Shown here piece after piece: positions 27,568-36,791 of a stretch of DNA of 64,000 nucleotides (position 1 is the stretch's first letter; each line of letters begins with the position of its first letter). Below the pieces are notes generated by a model that searched no databases, had not been told where the DNA came from, and was given only the letters and a program-made list of their open reading frames with translations. The stretch spans positions 62,001-126,000 of the forward strand of contig NZ_CAJHAJ010000004.1 in assembly GCF_904846345.1 (NCBI RefSeq), read 5' to 3'. Made by a program: the position numbers and the translations under genes. Source of the stretch: Psychrobacter maritimus (GTDB lineage: Bacteria; Pseudomonadota; Gammaproteobacteria; Pseudomonadales; Moraxellaceae).

Positions 27568-29037
27568 GTGAAAAATAGTAGCGTCAGTCCAGATAAGGAT
27601 TTTATCTGCAGCGATGATATTCGCCATGATTTCTCTATGGCCATGTCAGCCATGTACCAAGATGAGGTGCCGCTATACGGCGATTTGGTTGATTTGGTCA
27701 GTGATGTCAATGCCGAAGTATTAACCTCACACCCCGATATTAAATCACAACTGCTGCATACGGGCGAGATTGAGCGTCTAAGCATGGAGCGTCACGGGGC
27801 GATTCGACTGGGTACCGCAGCAGAGCTGAGCATGATGCGCCGTCTTTTTGCCGTGATGGGTATGCACCCTGTCGGCTACTACGATTTAGCGCCTGCTGGC
27901 GTGCCGGTGCATTCAACAGCTTTTCGCGCGCTTGACTCGCATTCATTGCATAAAAGCCCCTTTCGCGTTTTTACCTCGTTATTGCGTTTAGATTTGATTG
28001 CCGATGAAACCTTAAGACAAGAAGCCACGGCCACACTGGCGCAGCGTCAGATATTCACTACTGGCGTCATTGAGCTTATTGAGGTTTTTGAGGCGCAAGG
28101 TGGTTTAACTGCTGAGCAAGCACAGCAGTTTGTCCAAGAAGCGCTAGAGACATTTCGCTGGCATGATAAAACGCCGGTGGCAAAAGCGCTCTATCAGCGT
28201 CTATTAAATCAGCATCCGCTCGTCGCTGATGTGGTTGGCTTTAAGGGTCCACATATCAATCATTTAACGCCTAGAACCTTGGATATTGATGCCGTACAAC
28301 AAGGCATGCAAGCCCGCGGCATACCCTCAAAAGCCATTATCGAAGGGCCACCGCGTAGAGCGTGTCCTATCTTATTAAGGCAAACCAGTTTTAAGGCGCT
28401 ACAAGAAGCGGTTGGCTTTAAAGTTGCTAATAACTCAGACGCTAGCCATGAAGAGTACGAACAAGGGCATCATACCGCGCGCTTTGGAGAGATTGAGCAA
28501 CGCGGTGTGGCGTTAACACAAAAGGGCCGCGCGCTTTATGATGAATTATTGGCCGCAGCTCGCCGCCAGCTTGGTGCTACCCCAAATGAGGACAATGCGG
28601 CTCAGTATAATCAAATTTTGACTGAGATATTTACCGCTTTTCCTGATGATTATCAAACTCTACACGATGAGGGGCTGGCGTATTTTTATTACCAGCTGAC
28701 GGACAGCACCCTTGATTCTGAGGACGGTCAAGCGTTGTTGGCCGGCAGCTTAAGCACTGATGATTTGAATAAAGTGCCTAATGCTAAGCTGACTGCTCTG
28801 ATTAATGATGAAGTGCTTCGCATTGAACCCATCGTTTATGAGGATTTTTTGCCCGTCAGTGCCGCTGGTATCTTTCAATCAAATCTGCAACAGGCGCAGC
28901 CAAGCCAATATGACGGTTACTCAAGCCAACAAGAGTTTGAGCGTGATTTGGGCGCAGCCATTTATGATGAGATGGCATTGTATGAAGCGATGCAGGCGCA
29001 AAGCCTTGAGCAGTGTCTGTCTAGTGTCAGTGTTTAG
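27568..29037 (+). CDS. hglS: 2-oxoadipate dioxygenase/decarboxylase (DUF1338, D-2-hydroxyglutarate synthase)
   Basis: The 489 residues belong to the DUF1338/YdcJ family. In P. putida HglS converts 2-oxoadipate to D-2-hydroxyglutarate with Fe(II) and O2, the lower step of D-lysine/2-aminoadipate catabolism. Visible are ERHGAIRLGT with His76 and Arg80 (equivalent to metal-binding His70 and Arg74), INHLTPRTLDID with His232, and RFGEIEQRGVALTQKG with the expected Glu ligand near 308-310. The start is GTG at 27568, after AAGGATG. It lies between an aminotransferase and an aminoadipate semialdehyde dehydrogenase, which fits this function exactly. Confidence 0.9.
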   Translation: MKNSSVSPDKDFICSDDIRHDFSMAMSAMYQDEVPLYGDLVDLVSDVNAEVLTSHPDIKSQLLHTGEIERLSMERHGAIRLGTAAELSMMRRLFAVMGMHPVGYYDLAPAGVPVHSTAFRALDSHSLHKSPFRVFTSLLRLDLIADETLRQEATATLAQRQIFTTGVIELIEVFEAQGGLTAEQAQQFVQEALETFRWHDKTPVAKALYQRLLNQHPLVADVVGFKGPHINHLTPRTLDIDAVQQGMQARGIPSKAIIEGPPRRACPILLRQTSFKALQEAVGFKVANNSDASHEEYEQGHHTARFGEIEQRGVALTQKGRALYDELLAAARRQLGATPNEDNAAQYNQILTEIFTAFPDDYQTLHDEGLAYFYYQLTDSTLDSEDGQALLAGSLSTDDLNKVPNAKLTALINDEVLRIEPIVYEDFLPVSAAGIFQSNLQQAQPSQYDGYSSQQEFERDLGAAIYDEMALYEAMQAQSLEQCLSSVSV

Positions 29038-29207
29038 TAAGATTTAGGCTAAAAATAGCCAGCTTATAGCCGCCTTATTAGCACGTCATTCCAAAAAGGA
29101 ATGACTGCAAGAAATTTATTATTTTGCAACTTAGTAGGTAGCAGGGTAATTTTATAAGTCAGTCAAGGACGTAGTAAACCATTATACCAATATGCAAGGG
29201 ATTGATT

Positions 29208-30698
29208 ATGATTAAGCAATATATGTCTGCAATGGGCGTAGAAGAAGCACACTATCAAAATGGCGACTTTGAAGTCACCACCCCAATTGATGGCTCAGTC
29301 ATCGGTAAAGTCACGTTAGATACAGTGGCCGACGTCGATACTAAAATCCAAAATGCCAAACAAGCCTTCCAAGAATGGCGTGTCGTTCCTGCCCCTAAAC
29401 GTGGTGAGCTGATTCGTCTATTGGGTGAAGTCCTGCGTGAGCACAAAGAAGATTTAGGTATCTTAGTATCGCTAGAAGCCGGAAAAATTAAAGAAGAAGG
29501 TCTTGGCGAAGTACAAGAAATGATTGATATTTGCGACTTTGCCGTGGGCGTATCGCGTCAGCTTTATGGTCTAACCATCGCCTCAGAACGCCCAGGTCAC
29601 CACATGCGCGAGACATGGCATCCACTTGGTGTCATCGGCGTCATCTCTGCCTTTAACTTTCCCGTTGCCGTTTGGTCTTGGAACACGGCACTGGCCATCG
29701 TCTGTGGCAACCCTGTCATCTGGAAACCTTCAGAAAAAACCCCTCTTGTCGCCTTAGCTTGCCAAGCGTTATTTGAAAAAGCCTTGGCAAAATTTGGTGA
29801 AGCACCAGCACATTTATCGCAAATCATATTGGGTAAAACCGATATCGGTAATGCGTTGGTTGAAAACAAAGACATCGCTTTAGTCAGTGCCACCGGTAGT
29901 ACGCGCATGGGCCGAGAAGTGGGACCGAAAGTGGCTGAGCGTTTTGGTAAATGCTTGCTTGAGCTTGGTGGTAATAACGCCATGATTTTGGCACCCACTG
30001 CTGATTTAGATTTGGCGCTACGTGGCATTTTATTCTCAGCAGTAGGAACGGCAGGGCAGCGTTGCACCACCTTACGCCGTCTGTTCGTTCATGAGTCAGT
30101 CAAAGACGATATCTTACCGCGCGTTAAGTCTGCTTATGAGACGGTGAGCATCGGCCATCCGCTTGAAGGAAATTTGGTCGGACCACTGATTGATGAAGAC
30201 AGCTTTAATAATATGCAAGCGGCGTTAGAAAAAGCCCGCAATACTGGCGGTAAAGTCACGGGCGGCGAACGTGTACTAATGGATAAATTCCCCGATGCTT
30301 ATTATGTGACTCCGGCGATTGTTGAGCTTGATGAGCAAAATGACGTGGCACGTAGTGAGACGTTTGCACCGATTTTATATGTCATGCCTTATAAAGAATT
30401 TGACGATGCGCTAGCGATGCAAAACGATGTCCCACAAGGGCTGTCTTCTTGTATCTTTACCAATGACTTACGTGAAGCTGAAACTTTCCTCAGCGACCGC
30501 GGTAGTGATTGCGGTATCGCTAACGTCAACATCGGCACCAGTGGCGCTGAGATTGGTGGCGCATTTGGCGGCGAAAAAGAAACCGGTGGTGGTCGTGAAT
30601 CAGGTTCGGACGCATGGAAAGCTTATATGCGTCGTCAGACCAATACGGTCAACTACTCAACTGAGCTACCACTCGCGCAAGGCATCAACTTTGGCTAA
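29208..30698 (+). CDS. amaB: L-aminoadipate-6-semialdehyde / L-piperidine-6-carboxylate dehydrogenase (ALDH7 type)
   Basis: A 496-residue aldehyde dehydrogenase of the ALDH7/antiquitin class. Catalytic Cys286 lies in GTAGQRCTTLRR and Glu252 in LLELGGNN. The C-terminus GEKETGGGRESGSDAWKAYM and SVGTSG-like NIGTSGAEIGG are typical of that class. In Pseudomonas AmaB oxidises the semialdehyde formed from L-pipecolate to L-2-aminoadipate. The ATG at 29208 is preceded by AAGGG; the frame also opens at TTG 29202. A 285-bp gap with a terminator separates it from the carrier gene. Confidence 0.9.
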   Translation: MIKQYMSAMGVEEAHYQNGDFEVTTPIDGSVIGKVTLDTVADVDTKIQNAKQAFQEWRVVPAPKRGELIRLLGEVLREHKEDLGILVSLEAGKIKEEGLGEVQEMIDICDFAVGVSRQLYGLTIASERPGHHMRETWHPLGVIGVISAFNFPVAVWSWNTALAIVCGNPVIWKPSEKTPLVALACQALFEKALAKFGEAPAHLSQIILGKTDIGNALVENKDIALVSATGSTRMGREVGPKVAERFGKCLLELGGNNAMILAPTADLDLALRGILFSAVGTAGQRCTTLRRLFVHESVKDDILPRVKSAYETVSIGHPLEGNLVGPLIDEDSFNNMQAALEKARNTGGKVTGGERVLMDKFPDAYYVTPAIVELDEQNDVARSETFAPILYVMPYKEFDDALAMQNDVPQGLSSCIFTNDLREAETFLSDRGSDCGIANVNIGTSGAEIGGAFGGEKETGGGRESGSDAWKAYMRRQTNTVNYSTELPLAQGINFG

Positions 30699-30807
30699 TA
30701 ACAATGTGATGTGACGTGATGCTTGTTAAGTAGGCTCAGCGCCTATTTAGCAAGCCAATTATTAGCTATTTTGGTCGCCAATTATTAAGTAATTATTGTT
30801 TTAATAT

Positions 30808-30862
30808 GAAAGCCTGCGGAAGTGATGAATAACCATTCATGATTTCAAAAACAGGCTTTTTA
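30808..30862 (+). terminator. Extended hairpin terminator after amaB
   Basis: GAAAGCCTG pairs with CAGGCTTTT, and inside it a second pairing around GATGAAT / ATTCAT extends the stem. A T-run follows. The downstream nhaC-type gene therefore probably has its own promoter. Confidence 0.8.
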
Positions 30863-30983
30863 CTCCCTTTGCCGTAACCTTTTTCGCACTTTTTTCAGCA
30901 TTATCAGCAGCCATGGATTGGTTGTTTCCACTACTGTTATATCCATGACAGCAGTATCCACTACTAAGGAAGGTAGGTATCTT

Positions 30984-32444
30984 ATGATGGATAATAAACC
31001 TTATGACGAAGCTAAAGATGGCTATGGTCCGTCTTCTAGTTTTTTATTAGATATTGCACCTCTGGTGTTGACTGCCATTATTCTAATGGTTCAGTTTTTC
31101 GTATTCAAAGATTTTACCCCTCACATTCCCTTAGCTTGCGGTATTTTAATCACTGGCTTGTTTATGAAGCTGCGTGGCCGTGACTGGGATGGCATGGAAC
31201 AACGCTTTTTAAAGGTTGTCAAAATTGGTCTACCGGCCATGATTATCTTGATGGGCGTTGGTATGCTCATCGGTGCTTGGATTATCGCTGGTACGGTTCC
31301 CACGATTTTATACTACGGTTTTAGCGTTTTTTCTCCTTCATCATTCCTAGTCTCTGTCTGTCTAATTTGCGCCATTATTTCTGTTGCAACCGGTACCTCT
31401 TGGGGCACGGTTGGTACGGTCGGTCTTGCCATGATGGGTATTGGGCTAGGCTTGGGCATTCCGCCGTCACTAACAGGCGGCGCCATTGTTTCCGGTGCTT
31501 TTTTCGGCGACAAAATGTCCCCTTTATCTGACACCACCAACTTAACCCCAGCCGCTGCCGGTATTGACCTTTGGGAGCACATCCGCGGTATGTTGCCAAC
31601 CACCGTACCTGCCATGGTGACTGCATTGATTATCTATGCATGGATTGGGATGGGCTATGGTGCAGAAAATGTCGATTTATCTTCAATCAGAGACATTCAA
31701 GCCTCACTAGCAGCCAACTATAACTTGAGCATCATTACTTTATTACCTGCTGTGGTCGTTGTCATTGCAGCGGTGATGAAAATGCCTGCCATTCCAACGG
31801 TATTATCAGGTGTGGTGGTTGCAGGCTTAGTCGCGTTCTTTATGCAAGGCGTGGGTGTGCACGACATTTTTACTGTCTTACAAAATGGCTTCGTCAGTGA
31901 AACAGGCTTTGCTGTCGTCGACCAACTGCTGTCTAAAGGCGGCGTCATGTCGATGACATGGGTTGTGACCTTGACCATCTTTGCTTTAGCTTTCGTCGGC
32001 TCAATTGAGCATTACGGTACGCTTAAAGCCATCATGGCAAAAATCAATAAGATGGTGAAATCAAGATTTGGTTTGGTAATGACCACGTATGCCAGCACAC
32101 TTGGTGTCGGTACGCTCATCGGTGACGTCTATACCACACTGGTATTGCCAGGTCGTCTACTCAAAGACAAATATCAAGAAATGGGCTACAAGCGCACGAC
32201 GCTTACCCGCTCTATTGAAGATACCGGCACCCTGTTATCTCCTCTGATTCCTTGGAACATGGGTGGTAGTTTCGTTGCGGCAACCTTAGGTATTGCGACG
32301 CTTACTTATGCACCATTTGCTTTTGCCTGTTGGTTATCGCCACTATTTGGCTTGCTATGGGTATTCTTAGATAAATTTATTCCCCGTGAAGAACCTACTG
32401 TTAATAACGACACAAGCACGCTCTCCACTGTAGACAACGTGTAA
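30984..32444 (+). CDS. NhaC-family Na+/H+ antiporter-like carrier
   Basis: A 486-residue inner-membrane protein with ~11-12 hydrophobic helices. The conserved motifs GTSWGTVGTVG and SGAFFGDKMSPLSDTTNL are diagnostic of the NhaC family. NhaC members exchange Na+ for H+, and some move organic or amino acids instead. ATG 30984 follows AGGAAGGTAGG; an open extension to 30918 has no good start. It sits 17 bp before the pipecolate oxidase-like gene, so import of lysine, pipecolate or aminoadipate coupled to ions is a reasonable inference. Confidence 0.88.
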   Translation: MMDNKPYDEAKDGYGPSSSFLLDIAPLVLTAIILMVQFFVFKDFTPHIPLACGILITGLFMKLRGRDWDGMEQRFLKVVKIGLPAMIILMGVGMLIGAWIIAGTVPTILYYGFSVFSPSSFLVSVCLICAIISVATGTSWGTVGTVGLAMMGIGLGLGIPPSLTGGAIVSGAFFGDKMSPLSDTTNLTPAAAGIDLWEHIRGMLPTTVPAMVTALIIYAWIGMGYGAENVDLSSIRDIQASLAANYNLSIITLLPAVVVVIAAVMKMPAIPTVLSGVVVAGLVAFFMQGVGVHDIFTVLQNGFVSETGFAVVDQLLSKGGVMSMTWVVTLTIFALAFVGSIEHYGTLKAIMAKINKMVKSRFGLVMTTYASTLGVGTLIGDVYTTLVLPGRLLKDKYQEMGYKRTTLTRSIEDTGTLLSPLIPWNMGGSFVAATLGIATLTYAPFAFACWLSPLFGLLWVFLDKFIPREEPTVNNDTSTLSTVDNV

Positions 32445-32461
32445 TTTAGAAGGAATATAAG

Positions 32462-33748
32462 ATGTTGCAAGAGCAATGTTTGTGGAATATGACCGCACCT
32501 ATTATTGATACTTACAGCCAGATGAATAGCGATACTGAAGCGACTATTTGTATCATAGGCGGCGGTTATACAGGGTTATCGGCGGCGATTCATTTGGCAG
32601 AAAAAGGCGTCAAAGTTATCCTCTTAGAGAGTCATACGATAGGCAGTGGCGGCTCCGGTAAAAGCGTAGGGCTCGTCAATGCAGGTACTTGGGCGCGCCC
32701 TGATGATTTGAATATTGCGCTAGGTGAAGCGGCAGGTGAGCGTCTAACTGAGGCCCTCGGACAAGCGCCAAGCTTAGTATTTGACTTAATCAAACGTTAT
32801 AATATCGACGCACAAGCCACTCAAGCCGGTAATATCCACATGGCACATAACGCTAAAGGTGAAGTCGATGTCGATATTAGATACGAGCAACTTAGCCGCC
32901 GCGGTGCGAATGTTGAGGTATTAACCGGCAGTAAATGCCATGAGTATTGTGGTACTAAAAATATCAATAAGGCACTACTCGATCACCGTGCTGGTACCAT
33001 CAATCCCTTGGCTTATGTCAGAGGACTGGCCAAAGTGGCAAAAGATCTTGGCGTCACTATTTATGAGCATTCCGCTGTTGAAGCCTTAGAAAAGGTGGAT
33101 GGCTATTGGTATGCAAGGACTTCTAAAGCGCGCGTGAAATCTGAGCGCGTCATTATTGCGACCAACGCTTATACCGAAGGCGAGTGGACAGAAATCAAAA
33201 AGACCTTTTATCTGGTTTATTACTATCAGATTGCATCTGAGCCGCTCAGCGGAGAGGCGGCAGATCGTATTTTGCCATACAAAACAGGGGCATGGGATAC
33301 ACGCTTGGCCTTGTCTAGCTTTCGCCGTGATAACGATGATCGCCTATTATTGGGAACGGTGGGTGGTACACAGCTTAAACCAAAATCCTTTTATCAATCA
33401 TGGGCCAATGCGGTGCAAAAAAGCTATTATCCAGATTTGCCAGCATTTAAGTGGCAGTATGAGTGGACTGGTAGCTTTGGCTTTACGCAAGATCATATTT
33501 TTCGAGTCATGGAGCCCGCTGAGGGTTTGCTGACCGCAACCGCTTATAACGGTCGCGGCATTACCACAGGCACACTAATGGGTAAGTGCTTTGCCGATTA
33601 TATAATGACCGGTAATAGAGACAGTATTCCCTTACCATTTAAGACTTTAGAAGAGGCAAAAGTTTCTTTTGGAAGCATTAAGTCTGGCTTTACTGAGCTG
33701 GGATTGACTTTGTATCATGCGGGTCAATGCCTAAGAATTATTGGGTAG
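32462..33748 (+). CDS. amaA: FAD-dependent oxidoreductase, probable L-pipecolate oxidase (AmaA-like)
   Basis: A 428-residue DAO-family amine oxidase: N-terminal dinucleotide motif GGGYTGLSAA (33-42), ESHTIGSGGSGKSVGLVN flavin contact, and the C-terminal NGRGITTGTLMG FAD segment. The general family includes PuuB and sarcosine-oxidase-like enzymes. Because it shares a cluster with amaB, hglS and a class III aminotransferase, I assign oxidation of L-pipecolate to piperideine-6-carboxylate. AGAAGGA lies before the start, 17 bp after the carrier gene. The assignment rests on context more than on sequence. Confidence 0.75.
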   Translation: MLQEQCLWNMTAPIIDTYSQMNSDTEATICIIGGGYTGLSAAIHLAEKGVKVILLESHTIGSGGSGKSVGLVNAGTWARPDDLNIALGEAAGERLTEALGQAPSLVFDLIKRYNIDAQATQAGNIHMAHNAKGEVDVDIRYEQLSRRGANVEVLTGSKCHEYCGTKNINKALLDHRAGTINPLAYVRGLAKVAKDLGVTIYEHSAVEALEKVDGYWYARTSKARVKSERVIIATNAYTEGEWTEIKKTFYLVYYYQIASEPLSGEAADRILPYKTGAWDTRLALSSFRRDNDDRLLLGTVGGTQLKPKSFYQSWANAVQKSYYPDLPAFKWQYEWTGSFGFTQDHIFRVMEPAEGLLTATAYNGRGITTGTLMGKCFADYIMTGNRDSIPLPFKTLEEAKVSFGSIKSGFTELGLTLYHAGQCLRIIG

Positions 33749-33803
33749 GGAATTTGGACAGGAAATAATGACACGCCTTAGTCTGATAGAAATGTTGAAC
33801 TTT

Positions 33804-33829
33804 GCCTAAACCGCTAAGTAAGTTTAGGC
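33804..33829 (+). terminator. Hairpin between convergent amaA-like and LysR genes
   Basis: A perfect 8-bp stem GCCTAAAC / GTTTAGGC with a 10-base loop, followed by a weak T-rich stretch. It lies in the gap between convergent genes. Confidence 0.55.
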
Positions 33830-33885
33830 AGTATTTTCCTTTAAATTGAATCGGCTATTCATTTTTCATGTTGAATCGATTATCC

Positions 33886-34833
33886 CTAAATAAAACCGTT
33901 CTCGTGAGTGGACGACACTTCTGCAAACAGCCAATCACGAAAGGCTTTAAGCGTTGCCATATGGGCAGATTCCGCTTGATAAACGACGTAATAAGCCAGT
34001 GGCGAGCTAAAGGTAATTTCAGGAAATAATCGTACCAAGCGTCCGGCAGCGACATCATCACGTGCCATCACACTACGCGCCAACGCAACCCCATGACCAT
34101 TGATGACCGCTTGGAGCACCGCTGCTGAGTTATTGATTTGCATCCCTCGCGAGGTATCTACTTTGGCGAGCGTAGCATTGATTAAACTTGCTTGTACAAG
34201 CCAATCATCCCACGAAGGAAAACCGATAAAACCATCCATGGAGCGGTCATGGATGAGCATTTCTTGGGTCAAATCAAGCGCGTTTTTTCCTTGTAATAAT
34301 TGCGCCGAGCAAACCGGATAAATCTCCTCTTCCATCAGCTTTTCGCTAACTAATCCTGCCCAAACTCCAGCACCATAGCGCACGCCGATATCGACGTCTT
34401 GGATGGCAAAGTCGATTGATTTAGCGCTGGTATCAAGCCTTACATCGATATCTGGTTGCAAGCTTTGGAATCGATCGATACGCGGTAACAGCCATTTAGC
34501 GGCAAAGGCAGGGCTGACCGTCACCGTGAGTACGCCGCTATTTGAGCCTGCTTGTAACTGTGCCAATCCTTGTGCCAAGCTGTCTAAGCCTGCCCGAATA
34601 TGAGGCAATGCCAGCTCGACTGTTTTGGTGGGAATTAAGCGCGATTTGCCGCTAGGTTTGCGATAAAAAAGCGGTAAGCCTACCGCATCCTCTAAGCTAC
34701 GTACCAGTTGACCGACGGCAGCAGGAGTCACGTTTAGCTCGTCTGCCGCCGCAGAAAAACTTTGATGACGGGCGCTTGCTTCCAAGGCACGTAGGGCGTT
34801 TAAATGTACGGCTTTCTTCATAGTGGCAAACAT
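33886..34833 (-). CDS. LysR-type regulator, GcvA-like
   Basis: The 315 residues contain an N-terminal winged HTH (ASARHQSFSAAADELNVTPA, residues ~20-39) and the GcvA-group effector domain (WLLPRIDRF, VDIGVRYGAG). It is divergent from the cupin/amine-oxidase pair with under 100 bp between, so those genes are its likely targets. ATG codons at 34833 and 34821 are both possible starts and neither has a clear ribosome binding site. Confidence 0.88.
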   Translation of the reverse strand: MFATMKKAVHLNALRALEASARHQSFSAAADELNVTPAAVGQLVRSLEDAVGLPLFYRKPSGKSRLIPTKTVELALPHIRAGLDSLAQGLAQLQAGSNSGVLTVTVSPAFAAKWLLPRIDRFQSLQPDIDVRLDTSAKSIDFAIQDVDIGVRYGAGVWAGLVSEKLMEEEIYPVCSAQLLQGKNALDLTQEMLIHDRSMDGFIGFPSWDDWLVQASLINATLAKVDTSRGMQINNSAAVLQAVINGHGVALARSVMARDDVAAGRLVRLFPEITFSSPLAYYVVYQAESAHMATLKAFRDWLFAEVSSTHENGFI

Positions 34834-34927
34834 TTTCTTTTAGAGAGATGAATATTATCTCGTTTGTCAGCCGATGTAAATCAGCGGATAATTGACGGCA
34901 TCAAACCTTATCTTTGGAAAACATTCT

Positions 34928-35656
34928 ATGCTTATCAATGCAGATTTTACCTGCCGTGCTTCATTAGCGCCCGAACACTATCAATGGGTGTCATCACCGC
35001 AAAATGGCGTCGAGCGCGTGATGCTCGACCGCGTCGGCGCAGAAAAAGCCCGTGCCACCAGTATCGTGCGCTATGCCCCTGACTCTTATTTCCCCCATCA
35101 TTTGCACCCGGGCGGCGAAGAGATTTTGGTGTTGTCGGGTACTTTTTCGGTAGATAATATCGATTATCCAGCGGGTTGGTACTTACGCAATCCACCAAAC
35201 TCTGGTCATCAGCCTTATAGTAAAGAGGGCGCGGTTATTTTTGTCAAACTTTGGCAAATGCCAGCAGCAGAGGCGCGTTATGTCGCCATCGATACCAATG
35301 ATGCGGCAAATTGGCAAAAACAAGGCAATCGTGATGTCTGTCATTTATTCTCAGACGACAGCGAGCAGGTCAGCTTACAACGCTTAGATGCTAATGAGGT
35401 GCTATTTACTGAAGCTATCAAAGGCGGCGCTGAGATATTAGTGCTAGACGGTGAATTGATAGACGGCGAGCTAATAGATGTCGAATTAATAGAAGAAAGG
35501 ATAATAGACGACGCTCAAATTTATACTCGCGGTGGTTGGATACGCTTGCCAGTAGATGCGCTGCCACCAATAAAGGCAGGCGAGTACGGCGCTACGGTTT
35601 ATCTTAAAACTGGTCATCTATCTCACATCATCGGTGCTGACGTGGAAGGAGCATAA
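34928..35656 (+). CDS. ChrR-like cupin domain protein
   Basis: This 242-residue protein has two cupin-like halves. The first contains the metal-binding cupin motif FPHHLHPGGEEILVLSG and a later His in NSGHQPY. The second half is weaker and interrupted by a run of near-repeats (ELIDGELIDVELIEE). The layout resembles ChrR-type cupins, which serve as anti-sigma factors or as stress sensors, but no sigma factor gene is adjacent. ATG 34928 is preferred; an upstream extension to 34892 has no usual start codon. Its stop lies 1 bp before the amine oxidase start. Confidence 0.8.
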   Translation: MLINADFTCRASLAPEHYQWVSSPQNGVERVMLDRVGAEKARATSIVRYAPDSYFPHHLHPGGEEILVLSGTFSVDNIDYPAGWYLRNPPNSGHQPYSKEGAVIFVKLWQMPAAEARYVAIDTNDAANWQKQGNRDVCHLFSDDSEQVSLQRLDANEVLFTEAIKGGAEILVLDGELIDGELIDVELIEERIIDDAQIYTRGGWIRLPVDALPPIKAGEYGATVYLKTGHLSHIIGADVEGA

Positions 35657-35657
35657 T

Positions 35658-36791
35658 ATGCAAACAGTATCTGTAGCGATTATTGGCGGCGGCTTAAGTG
35701 GCTTGTATGCAGCTTATTTATTAGAGAAAAAAGGCGTTGATTATGTGCTGTTAGAAGCGCGTCCAACCTTGGGTGGTCGTATTGTGACAGCGCGGGCAAC
35801 TGACCCAAATACTGCACAAATAATAGATAACACCAATGGCTTTGATTTGGGACCATCATGGTTTTGGCCAGAGTATCAGCAGCAGTTGGCGCGTCTGATT
35901 GATGAATTGCAGTTAGAGAGTTTTGCGCAATTCGAAGAGGGCAATATGCTGGTTGAGCACTCACCTAATGAGCCTGCTATGCGTACGCACGGCTATAAAA
36001 GTGCGCCGCCGTCTATGCGGCTTAAGGGTGGTATGGCGACATTAATTGACGCGCTCTATCAGCGTTTAGATAGCACGCGGATTTTGACCAATCAAAAAGT
36101 GCGTCAGCTGCATAATACTGGGCACTATATTGAAATCACTAGCGAAGATAAATCTGGGCAAGTGGCTGTTTGTCAGACACAGCAGTGGCAAGCGCAGCAT
36201 GTGTTACTGGCGCTACCGCCTCGATTGGCAGAAGAAAGCATAACGTTCGAGCCTACTTTACCGACCAATCTTACGATACAGTGGCGAGGGACAGCCACAT
36301 GGATGGCGCCGCACGCTAAGTACCTTGCTGTTTATGACAGTCCATTTTGGCAACAACAAGGATTGTCAGGCTCAGCACGCAGCGGACAAGGACCGATGGT
36401 TGAGATTCATGATGCATCGGTGGCAGATGGTAATGGGGCACTATTTGGTTTTATAGGCGTACCTGCAGCCGCACGTCAAACTGTATCTGCAGACGTATTA
36501 AAGCAGCATTGCCGTGCGCAACTGGTGCGTTTATTTGGGGCACAAGCAGAATCGCCTCAGGCTGAATATCTTAAGGACTGGGCGCAAGAGCCATTTACGG
36601 CAACCGCTGCTGATGCTAATAGTGATGGTCAGCATGCCACAGCACCTATCTCTAAAGCGCTATCTGGCATCTGGGCAAATAGTCTGACTGGTATCGGTAG
36701 CGAGTGGTCAGCGCAGTTCCCCGGTTATATCGCGGGCGCTATCGATGCAGCAAGCATCGGCGTTAAAAATTTACCTGAGTCGATAGCATAG
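35658..36791 (+). CDS. Flavin-containing monoamine oxidase family protein
   Basis: The 377 residues start with the FAD dinucleotide-binding motif IGGGLSGLYAAYLLEKKG, then EARPTLGGRI, and end in the family's C-terminal FAD contact region (WSAQFPGYIAGAIDAA). ATG 35658 follows a strong AAGGAG. It should oxidatively deaminate an amine to an aldehyde, releasing ammonia and H2O2; the substrate is not indicated. It is translationally coupled to the cupin gene (1-bp gap). At 377 residues it is shorter than typical eukaryotic MAOs but usual for bacterial members. Confidence 0.85.
   Translation: MQTVSVAIIGGGLSGLYAAYLLEKKGVDYVLLEARPTLGGRIVTARATDPNTAQIIDNTNGFDLGPSWFWPEYQQQLARLIDELQLESFAQFEEGNMLVEHSPNEPAMRTHGYKSAPPSMRLKGGMATLIDALYQRLDSTRILTNQKVRQLHNTGHYIEITSEDKSGQVAVCQTQQWQAQHVLLALPPRLAEESITFEPTLPTNLTIQWRGTATWMAPHAKYLAVYDSPFWQQQGLSGSARSGQGPMVEIHDASVADGNGALFGFIGVPAAARQTVSADVLKQHCRAQLVRLFGAQAESPQAEYLKDWAQEPFTATAADANSDGQHATAPISKALSGIWANSLTGIGSEWSAQFPGYIAGAIDAASIGVKNLPESIA

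Noticed and set aside
29597..30070. 157-residue open frame antisense to amaB
   Set aside because: It is a shadow of a strongly coding ALDH gene, with no family resemblance and no ribosome binding site.
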